From: Ischnura elegans
Lineage: Eukaryota; Arthropoda; Insecta; Odonata; Coenagrionidae
DNA: 64,000 nt
NCBI RefSeq assembly: GCF_921293095.1
Contig: NC_060253.1
Location: 75,243,992 to 75,307,991 of the forward strand
Direction: 5' to 3'
The notes under the pieces were generated by a model. That model saw nothing but the letters and a program-made list of their open reading frames with translations. It was not told where the DNA came from and ran no database searches. The translations under genes were made by a program, and so were the position numbers. Shown one piece after another: positions 35,739-47,700 of this stretch; position 1 is the first letter of the stretch, and each line of letters starts with the position of its first letter.

Positions 35739-38700
35739 TTACATAAGTCCTTCAATCAAACTAACCTTCATGGTACAATAATAGATACTGCGTGCAAAAG
35801 CAAGGAGAGCAACCAAAATAGGACCTGAAATGTATAATTGATTCCAGAGTCAATACAGGAACAAATAGTGTAGGAAATGGTAAAAGTACATCTACAATAG
35901 GGAAACAAGAAAAAGCCAAAGTATACATGTGATTGAATCAAGAAATACTCTGCCATTTATAAATGTTATCTGAGCATTAATATTTACATTTCTAATTGAA
36001 TTTTCTGTAGTCTGAATTATTGCTACAATATTTAAATTAAAATCCACTGATCACAGTGACTGAAAATCAATCTTTAGATATAGATTTGGGATGCTATTGA
36101 CTAGAGTTGATTGGAGTCAAAAACATATTGAATGTAGAGAAATCACATCCAATAAAAATACTGCTCTATCATAACTGACACTATTAAAACACAGGGGTAA
36201 GATTTTAGATACTCAAACAGCATAACCTGTAATGACATAGGCAATTGCAGTTCTGAATTTTCTAGAACTTAACTGATATATTCTTCACAAGATATTTGGC
36301 TACACTTAATTAATTCAAGAAGCATAAAAATTGGCTATTTCTAAATTTCTCAAATATTTTAAAAAGTAAACAACCCCAAGACAACATTATCAATCACTGC
36401 ACCAAAATGGTGGGCAGAATGACCCAACCTAAAGTGGACTTCGATCAGTAGACAAGACAATCATTGAATACAATGGCTGATGGTGGCACCACATTTACCG
36501 ATGGAGAGATGATCGCTTGCAAGCATCTATACATGATAACTGTCTATAATTGTTTTTTTTAATTAATCAAGCAGTGGGCTCAATAATTGAAGCATTCCCA
36601 GCTTGTGAATACATTAACGTCCAACAACAGCCCTTGAATAAAGATACGAGATAATTCATTACCACTCAAGTAATTATTTACACGTGATTTGAGAGAGAAC
36701 TTGTATTCAGGAGTATCTATCAAAATGTGTATGCTTCAGAGCAGTAAATTCAATAGAAAATCTCATGAATGGAAAGTTTTCAATCTTGTCATCAAAGGAC
36801 ACAAGCCTCAATGCTAAATATTATGTAACATTTTGCAAGATTCTGGTTCAGGAAGGCGTAACCATTATGTTGATGTCCACAGATCATCCCCAAAAAAGCA
36901 AACGGAATGCTTTTAAACGACACATTAGATGATAAAAATTAAGTTCAGACGAAATAAATTTATGAGAGCATATTTCTTGGAAACCATCTAAAAAATATTG
37001 ATAACATTAATGGCAATCTTTGCGGTCATAGTAAAAAAGTCACGAAACTCAAATAGCTTCATTCACGCGATCACCTTTCCAAACCTTTGATATTTGTCTT
37101 TTGAGTGCCAGACCATTCATTGGAATGCGCAAAAGAGCAACTACCTATTGGAGGAAAGTACAAGACTAGAAACAAGTAAAAGATTATCAATACTTAATCA
37201 CATCATCACTTAATCCATTGACTGGAAGAATAAAAAATAAACATAAACATTAAAGAAAATGGAGCTTTACTGCTATGAAAATTGTTGTTGAAAAAAAATG
37301 TTGAGATAAAATTACCGTAATGAACACCAGGGAAGGACGATTAACCAAATGCATCATTAAAATAGGTTGAGAGGATCTCAAAATTTGGACGTGATAGATA
37401 TTTGAGTAACTAAGCATATGGTATTACTAATACAAGGCCCCTGTGTGCAAAATTAGATCGTTCTGCACATGTCGTCACTTGAGTAGAATTTATTTATAAG
37501 GTAAAAATATTGTAAATGAATAAATATGTGGGGTAATCAGAGCCTTGACTTTAAATAATAGAGCTCAGATAATTTAATTTATAACAGTGTCAGAAGAGTG
37601 TCAATGGAATGCACGTACTCTAAAGTACAGCTATAACATTTGTATTTGATTGGAAATTGTGGATTTGTGTGCTCTCTGAATAGAAAGCCTAATTAACAAC
37701 AAAATGAAACAAACCACTAGGATGTCCAGGTAACCTAACCACTATGATAACTGAAATCGAAGATATTAGAACTGTAATCACTTATCGTTTCGCACTAATT
37801 GTTGAGATTCGATGTAAAGTTAATCACAACTGGATAATAAGGCGGCTCATGGAAACAAATAAAGCTGTATGTCAGCATTTTATTAGGGTATAAATGCAGT
37901 AGTTATTAACTGGTAAGAGCATATTTGAAATGCTATGTGTTTCTGTAGCACGCGCAATTATAGTATCGCTTGTCAAAGTGAGTAAACTAACTTTATAACA
38001 TTTATTATTCAACCATTGCCTATTCCTCAAAAGTAATGTGTTGCATTGATTCTGAATCATTTCTTCCAAGCGAATATTGCATATAATATATTTAAGTTAC
38101 ACAAAGTAATCCACTACTAATATGTGCAACAACAAACCTCACATTGAAAAGGTTAACAAATAAGGATTACGATGATTTTGATAGCCACTCCTCTCGTTTG
38201 GTTGAATCTAAATGTATCATTGTTCAATAAATGGTATTTATATAGAAGTTTCATATTTCATAAATTTTATTTCTCCATTATTTTACTCTCATACTGAGTT
38301 GAGGTGAAAAGGCCACAAAAATGCTTATATAATTCAAATATAATTGTTTTCTTCTCACACATCCCATGATTGTAAGCATACATAGAAGCTTTCACAATCT
38401 GTCCTGATTCTAAAATAATGTATAATAAGTTTGCCTTCTTTGTCACTTCCATTAACACATTCAGCGCGGAGCATGTCAACTGATGTGGTCCCGACCAAGC
38501 CGAGATATGGAACACATCAATCGACTTGCTCTGCTGGTCAGGCCGGGAGCCCTTTCTCCGCCCCCGTACCTGACTAATATCCACTTCCGAGTCTTCCGAT
38601 CATGTGCATGGCCTTCGCAAGCTTCCCTCTTTCGACCCATGTGTGCCATTTGTAAATATCAGTATTTGAATGGAAGTTATTGCACGAAAACCTCTATTTT

Positions 38701-41686
38701 TCTTTCTTATTTCATCAGCCGATTCTGACGACTTTCATGAATATCGGGCCCACATTGAATGTGTTAATGGTACTGATTGATCAGATGGAGATCTAAAAAA
38801 TATTTAATTTTTCCTTGTGAATGTAATCAATGATCCTTGACTTTCGACAAAATTTTAAATACCCTTAAATGATATCACCACCTGATGCACAACAACATAC
38901 CAGGTATTAATAGTACCATTTTTAAGCAGATGGATACAAATATCTATAGGGTATCAATCATGAATATTATGAATGATGTTATGTAATTAATTATTTCAAT
39001 TAAAAAAATTGCTACAGAGAGAGAGTTCCATCATAGTATCACCACTTATGCATTGATAGTGTGATTACTGATCAATACTATTAATAAATAAAATTGTAGT
39101 TACTGCATGCAACAACATTAAGAATAAATAACCAAAATAGAGGTTTACATACCAACATAAGCGACATACAATCCACCATTCTCAGAAGCCATTTTATATG
39201 TACCCACCTGAAAAAAAGAAATAAACATGTAAGAAAATAATGCTAAGAGAAAGAAAAAGAAGATAAGCATTTCTTTTACTTACGGTAACTCCAATTCCGA
39301 CTGCCAAAAATATCAGTCCAAATATGAGGAACAGAATTCCTCGCCCTCGAGAAAAATCTGGGCCAACAGATGACCTATTGTTAATGGAATTTAATTAGAA
39401 AATGTTTTCTAAAAAGTAATATGATGAAACTTGTGCATGCACTACAATAAATGAGATCCAAATAAGCTAAATACATAAATAAAATAAATAAACTACAAAA
39501 AAAACTTACACTTTTCTACAATGTGGGCATCGAGCAAGTGCATTGCTCAAGGTATTGAACTGCAAAAGAAAATAATAAACAGTTAGACACAAATTCAATG
39601 CAATGCTTAAAAGCATCTCAATTGTATGGCCTAAATATTTATGGAAGTTTTCCATTACTGCTGTTCATGCGATGCGATGGTGGTTGGCGTAACATGGTGA
39701 AACTCCTTCATGATGCACAAAGGTTAATCTGGCCAGATGATGATACGCTGTATTGAAACCGGTCGCAAATATATTTTATTTTGTGAAACAGCTAAGTCTT
39801 TTCTTAACCTTTGAGCAACTGCTGTTCATAATCACCCCAATTAGTCTTTAAGTTATAACACTTTATCATCACATTAAAAGTCTTGCTTCTAAAGGACACT
39901 ATATATGGTGAATTATCATACAAATGAAATCATTCATCGTGTATAACGGAAAAATTTGTGAATAAACCGTCATGTGCTTGATCATTCAGTGAAAATTTGA
40001 AACTTGTTCTATTTTGCTCACATGATCCTGTGAATGATCACGTGATCATTCAGCATGATCATTCGCATGATTACACACCGTGTATAGCGGTATTAATACA
40101 CGCCATCATGATACAATCCATGCTTGCTATACTCACCCGCTTATGAGAAAAAGAACAACTTAATATTTTAATGAATTGAGCGCTATCCCTAAGGCACTGC
40201 CTTTAATTAGGCAATGAATATAAATTATTAACCTTTTAATTACTTAAACAGTTTCAATTACTAAATCATTGTTTGATAGAATCAATTAACCACTAATAAA
40301 AACTTTTATATGCAGAAGAAATCACTTCAAAACAGTCTATTGATACATCAAAGTCAATCAAAGAATAAAAGGCAAATATAATTTTTGGTTCTTACAAGGA
40401 AAGTGTCATGACAATGAGCGCATGTGACTCTGCACATTCCAGGCACAGGGGGAACAGGCGGAGACACTGGACTCGGAGCAAGGTTGATTATCCTTTTACA
40501 GTTGTTTCTAGGGCAAGCAATCCTTTGTGATGAGCTCTTACAGATGAGCAAACAGTTGCAAGGGCATCGAACGTATTTCTTGCCAAGTGGTGCATTCCTA
40601 ATGGGCTAAAGGAGATAAGAGGAAAATGCAAATACATGATAAAAAAAAATAAAAAAATGCAAGTCATCTGTAGTTAACACCACTTTGCACATATCTAGAC
40701 TCTACAATAAAAAAGAAACTTCGAAATATGACATTTCCAACTTTAATCTAAGCATAAGATACAATAATTTCCTACCAACAAAATGTGATTTCTTAATCCC
40801 CAGACACCTAAGAGTACTAAGTATGTCACTATGTAATACGTTACACCAGCATATCACCATCAGCAGTATATAGGAGGAGGGCTGGTGGGAGGGACACCAA
40901 AATAAGAATATGTATAAAGAAAACATTGAGTACCGTAGTCTGAATTGATGAATTATGTGCGAAAGCAAGACTGCAGCATGTAGAGAGACTTCATTCTATA
41001 CTGTGATTGATTATACTTGTTTAAAATAAGATAATTTACCCTTAATGTTGGCCATTGCCCCATTATTCATCCATCATCTCAAGTTATAACTGCATTAGGC
41101 CAAGCCTATGCATAGAGTTGGTAAAGTCCTCAGAGGCTTATATTATGAGGGGACTAGCCCCCCTCAGTTTGAGGATCTCCATATGTCACCGTTTCATCAC
41201 CATATTTTCTTAATTTATAAATGCAAGCGAGGCGAGGAGTAAAAAGCATGCACATAGTTAAAAAATAGTGTAAATGATGAATAGTATGCTACCTTGAAAC
41301 AAAATTATTGATACTGAACTAGCCACACCTTTTTATGATGAGTACTGATTTTTGGCATTCCGAATCTTCCAAGAATCACGGTTAATTATATCCTAATTCA
41401 ATTGCACCCAACACCAACTATAAACGGTTGTTTCAAAACCCCAATTTTCACATGCTAGCCTTCTCTACTATGACTCCTGGGTCTTTTCTTCGCTAAGCCT
41501 AAGTATACCAGTGAGAGAATACACATACACTAAATATACACTCACTTTACACCTGTACAAGTACATATACAAAAACTACTAAATTATTAAAAATTCAAAA
41601 TTTTTAATAAAATATGGGGGAGGTCGCGACTCTGGCTCAGGTGGTTAAACCCTCCAATTGCTTCCCACTAACGATTTCCAATCCTC

Positions 41687-41726
<40 letters not shown>

Positions 41727-44700
41727 AAGTACACAAGCCTCTTCTATTCTACCACTCACTGGGAACCTTCATTTTCTGATTCTTCATATTCTGATACGGT
41801 AGATTTTTTGCATTCAAAGGGGCGATTCTTTCAAAAAAAATCTATCAACCCCGCCAGAGATAGAGCAAGAAGCCTAAGGCATTCCTCTCTCATTGTATCA
41901 CCTCAATGAATATCATATGTGTGGATTCCACAGGCCACTGAAAGGCACACAAGCTGTTTCTTCATGTCCAAACTGCATTTGAGTAACCACGACAACCCAT
42001 GGAGAACAAGCACTCTTCAGATAGATTTCGTGCTTTCCCGGCGAATGGACTTGGTAAAGAGTTCTCGGGATCACCACCGGGTCAGGAACTCCATATCTGC
42101 CAACGTTTCGATGACCGAGTCGGACATCGAAACGTTGGCAGATATGGAGTTCCTGACCCGGTGGCGATCCCGAGAACTCTTTACCAAGCACTCTTCATCT
42201 TGAGCCTTATGTTAAGTCTATCAAAGTATAACTATTTATTTAATTTCAATTGTGTAAGAGGTTAAAAAATTAAGAGACCTGTAATTTCCACTGGCCTACT
42301 CCATCGCTTACTTCTTAAGCCATCAACAGTGAAAAATCATAGCCTTAATAGATAAGTTGACAATGTCATGAAGTCCTGCGGAGCATGTCACCACATCTCA
42401 ATAGCTCCTCAGCCTTGCGCATATATCTGGTTTCTTTTTTATTTAAATTTAGTAAGCCATTCCTTACCCTAATGGGCAGTTCTCCCGGTACATGAAATCT
42501 AAATGCACCACCAAAATCAAGAGAAGTGGCTGGCAACTTCTTTTCATTTTAAACATTGTGAGGGAATGACTGAATGAGGAAGATATTTTTTTATGTAACC
42601 TACCCTTCCCTTTACTTAAGTCCTAATAATATCACTTAACAGCAGATGGTGAATTTAAACCGTGAATGATGGTGAATCAGTTTCAACTTTCTTCAACAAC
42701 AGTTTACCCCAGCATCCACCAGGGGAGGATTTACCATAGAATTTGGGAGAGATCATCTGGGCCTGGGGAGTATGGAATACACCTAAGAAAAGAGGCGCGT
42801 TTTTACGGTACGGAGTGCTACACTCTACGATAAATACAACTCACACCTATTTCACGTCTGGGACTTGTAGCCAATACATTAACATATACACTCACTTTAC
42901 TCCTGTTTAAGTATACAAAAACTACTGAATTATTAAAAATTCAAAATTTTTGATAAAATATAGGGGATGTCACGACTCGGGTGGTTAAACCCTCCAATTG
43001 CAGAGCTGTCAGCTTTGCGTATCATTACAGACCACAATTCTAATTTTTTATACCATAAGATGCCATTGCATTGTATGTGTGTATAATCAGTTTAAATAAA
43101 ACTTTGCATGTGACTTGATTATTTTTTTACGACAAAAGTAAAGGTATTAGTATCGGAGGCTTTCGGGAGCAGCTGCTTTTGCGCTTTGTTAAGTGAGCTT
43201 TCGCCGCCACTGCATTATGCATCATGAAGCAATAAATGCATCATTCATTCTACAAAAGTGTACGTTTCAAGAAAGTAAAGGTAGCCTAAGATATCTTTTG
43301 TGCCCCCCTTGAGTTTTTTCTGTGTCTGTCACTGACTACAGCATTTTTCTTAGCTTAGGTTACAAATATAAATTATATGAGTCTATGTTATTTAGTATTA
43401 AAGTTATCACTGCTTGTCTCTAAGAGAGGTCTTTCATGTGGGACAGGCCAGCAGAAGTTTTAAAGATGTAGAAAATTGAGCTTATGACCTAATTTATTGT
43501 TGCAAACCTTGGTATGTATTTAACCCTTAAGAGTGCGGGAACATTTTTATACGTTTTGCAAGCTCACTGTGACATTTACCCAAAATCTTCATTACCGGCT
43601 GAATATCTTGCACTTGGGCACTTTCCCTCACCCTAAGGATAGATAAGGGGCTTTATTCTACCAGAACAGCCCTCATGGCAGGGGGTCTCTTCTGGACTAG
43701 CTGGCAGTTAAAAGCGCGAACTCCCACAGCCCAAGGGTTAAATCAGTCATGACACCAATCAAAGTGCTCCAGAATGAAAAAAAATCAGAGGTCCTTGAAG
43801 CAGAAACAGATAAAGCATCCCATGCAAACATATGCTTGCATAAAATATTTTTATGCAAAGGCATGAAGCTAGGAGTTTAATAGGCAAGTCTTTGAGTGTA
43901 AAGACATGAGGCTTGCAATGTGACTTCTCAGTCTCCCAGCTCAAAAGGCACATGATCCTAAATATAAAGGTTCACCCACAGCCTAGAATATTCGGGGATG
44001 GTCGGGTTTTATCGAATGCTTAATTATCCACCGATCTTCACCAAATTTAGGATTTATGACTTATTTAACATTATAAACAATCTTAGCCATGGAATAAAGC
44101 GCTAGCACAACTATTTAAATATGATAAATACGGTACATATCTTGATTAGGAAGTGGCTACTTTTACGAGGAGGCAGCCATCTTTTTTGACAGAAGACGAT
44201 CGAAAACAAATGATATTAATTAGTAATGGCAGGGAAATTTCGATATTTTAATCTGCAGTTAACAAGGTAACAGGCCTGTGGAGTGAAACAGGGGTGCTGG
44301 GGTGGGACGGTACTCAGGCGGGATATGGGCAATTATGAGGGGAAATCTTTCGGTCCAGGGCACTCCTATGAAAAGACATTTTGGAAACCAGTGATAAAAC
44401 GATTCCCCGTTCCTTTTAGTACAACCCGTCCTACCCAACCCGCCCGGGCAATCCTCCGTTTGGGCACTCATGCGAAAAAACATTATTTTTATCCATCTCA
44501 AATCTCCATTGTTCAAACTCCAAATAATGTTTGAAAAGCCTCTTCTTTGTTTATGATCGTCTTTTGTCAAACAAGATGACTGCCTCCTCGTAAAAGGGTC
44601 ATTCCATGCCAAATCATCACAGCTCCCAACCCGACCGTCTCAGATTTGCTTGAAATTTGGTAGGAAGTTGAAGCACATGAAACTGTGCTCATACACAAAA

Positions 44701-47700
44701 TTTTAACCCTCAGCCATACACGGTATTCATACAGCAGGGTTGCAAACATGACAAAAAATGCAAAATTTTCCCTCACATGCTCTACAAAAATAAATCATAA
44801 CTTAGGTAATAATTGTGGTAGAAACTTCCTGTTGGTCTCATTTTAAAGCTAAAGGAACATGGTTTCTGTAAAAAATGTTAGATTTTAAGATACCGATTTT
44901 TTTTATTCCGAGGTCACACCATGTGACCTTTGACCTCGAGTATCTAAAAAAATGTATCTTAAATTTTATTCGGAAAAAAATATGTTAGACAGTTAAATGC
45001 ATTCTATCTTTGGTATAAATTTCATTTTGGGATGGCTTTGGGAACAGGAGTAAAAAAAATCGTGAAAACATCATACTTCACATTCAGTGGAAAAACTTAG
45101 CATTTATATATAGAAATTACCTGAATAGAATTGAATTATGTACAGAATAAAATTTAATGCTCTATACAACACCCAGGAAGAAATATAATCAAAAACTAGT
45201 TAGTTCCTCCTCCTCTGAAGTGCTTCTTCTGAACTCAGAGTGTCAAAAGCTGTTAATTTGTAAGTTCGCCCAGTTGCAGTACATGGATCGACCCTAGCGA
45301 GAACTTGTTCACTTGGAATATTAAGAATGCCTGGCTGGTAAGGATACACATATGATGGTGATGGTCCTTTGGGATGTAAGAAACTGACCAAAACTTCCTG
45401 TGATGCTACATTCACACTCATGACAAAACCTAACCACCACGCATCACTATAGACACAAGTCAAAAAACCTTTAATTTCTTCTAGAGACAATGTTTCTTGT
45501 GGAATATTTGTTTCATGCACATCACTGGTGGTGTCTGTTGCAAACTTCTTTATTATTAATTCATTCCTTGTTCCTGGAATGAAAGTTTGAAATGTTTGAG
45601 TTCCAGGTATTGGTCTTTTTTTTCAAGTCGAGTGTGTAGCATCCTCCCATTTTCCATTATTTCTTTTTGACACACATAAACGAAGTTCTTATTCTTAATA
45701 TTGTCTGTTGCCCAGACAAACATTTGTCTTGGAATCAAAATTTGATTATTATAGATACGTTGTAAGCTTGCGCTAGTGGCTAGCCTCTTCAGAGTTCCAC
45801 CCAATCCATCACATGAATTCTAGCCATGAGATGTGGCAAAGAAGTGCCACTCGGCTGGAATCCCAAATTCAACTTTGTGTTGTATCAGGTTTGAAAATTT
45901 TTTCCTGTTTTTGTATTGGCCTGCACACACCCCAATGCTTAGGGCGTAGAGAGGCAAATTTTGTACTGTTCTGTCTGTTTGAAATGCATGTACACTTCTG
46001 CAAGGTTGTTTAAAATTAGCCTCTTTTGTATTTGTTCTTTCACACCACTCATTTTCACACACAGTCTTTTTTGCCAGGCATAATTCTGCTGACATCATCA
46101 TTGGCGTAAGTGCTCTTCACAGTCTCGGAAACATCTGGATCCACGCTCCTTCCTGGTTTAGGATTTGGTGTTGACAAAATCCCACGTTCTTTTACTAATT
46201 GCTTTGCTTTTCATATCATGTGGATACCATCTAGTGGAAATTCTTGCTCGATTCTTTTGATACTCCAGAGTTTAGGAAGACGGGTCAAAATTGTTACTTT
46301 CTCACTTTTCATAGTAGTTTCTTCACAATTTTCTTTTAGTTGTTGCAAATGTCATCACAACTATGATTGTTAGGCACGGATTCTTCAGCTGGAATCGGAA
46401 ATATCTTCTCTTTTACGACTTTTGCAATTTTAATAGCTTTCTTTCTGCAGTATGGCTCTTCCTTCATTCTCTTCCTCTTGTTAGGTGATGCACCAATACT
46501 ACTCAGACTTTCATATAATGTTTATAAAGCAGATTCAGTCCTGAATGTGCTCAATTCCATATCACTTTCTTCATCAACTGATATGCTTGGTTCTTCATGA
46601 GGAGCATAATCAAATATGTTAATGTCTTGCTACAGTTGTCACAAATCATTTGTTCACAATTGACATGCGATAGTTTTCCCACCATCCATGGTAGCACTTT
46701 CCTCAATTGTTTTCTACTGCATTATGCCCTTTAATGTCAAAAGAGTTGCAGCACTATGTGTCTATATACTTCTTATCCATTACCACACACTTATTTAAGT
46801 TGTCAATTATTATACACACTAAGTAGTCCCTTGAAACACACGTGAACTCCACAGAAGCTCGAGAAAGACTTGAGCTTGCTTACCAGACTAGTAGTGCACT
46901 GACAGAAAGAGAGAGAGAGCTAGAGAATTTTGAACTTGTGTGATGGATGTTTTATACAGGAAGAGCATAAAATGTCAAATGAAAATTTAGCGTACAATTT
47001 GTACACAATGTACAAAGGATTTCCAGGTTATGGTGTGGATGCACAAATGGTATAAAAAATGTGTATGTTGTATAAAAATTTGGCTTATCACAATTTGTAT
47101 GCAATGTATGCTTTGTATACAATATGCACTACCGTACATTGTATACATTTTATGGACTCACAATATATGCATATACAATGAGTTCATTTATGCAAATGCA
47201 GTTATGCAAATGTACATAAAATGACATTGTACACATCCAAAATGGAAATTGAGTATATTGTATGCGATGTACTCATGTATGCTTTAATATACAAAAGCAT
47301 ATAAATGTATGTAAAATGTGTACATTGTACACAGCCTGTTTAGAACTTGTGTACAACTTTTTCATAGGGGATATTATTTTCACTCATGATTCAATAATTT
47401 TTTTACTCCTGTTCCCAAAGCCATCCCAAAATGAAATTTATACCAAAGATAGAATGCATTTAACTGTCTAACATATTTTTTTCCGAATAAAATTTAAGAT
47501 ACATTTTTTTAGATACTCGAGGTCAAAGGTCACATGGTGTGACCTCGGAATAAAAAAAATCGGTATCTTAAAATCTAACATTTTTTACAGAAACCATGTT
47601 CCTTTAGCTTTAAAATGAGACCAACAGGAAGTTTCTATCACAATTATTACCTAAGTTATGATTTATTTTTGTAGAGCATGCGAGGGAAAATTTTGCATTT

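Noticed and set aside
44283-44612. Open frames on both strands, 83 and 117 codons
   Set aside because: They lie inside a non-coding TIR insertion and show no protein family resemblance.
46367-46600. 77-codon hydrophobic open frame on the plus strand, membrane-like
   Set aside because: It is the antisense of the charged N-terminal part of the decayed transposase-like gene on the minus strand.
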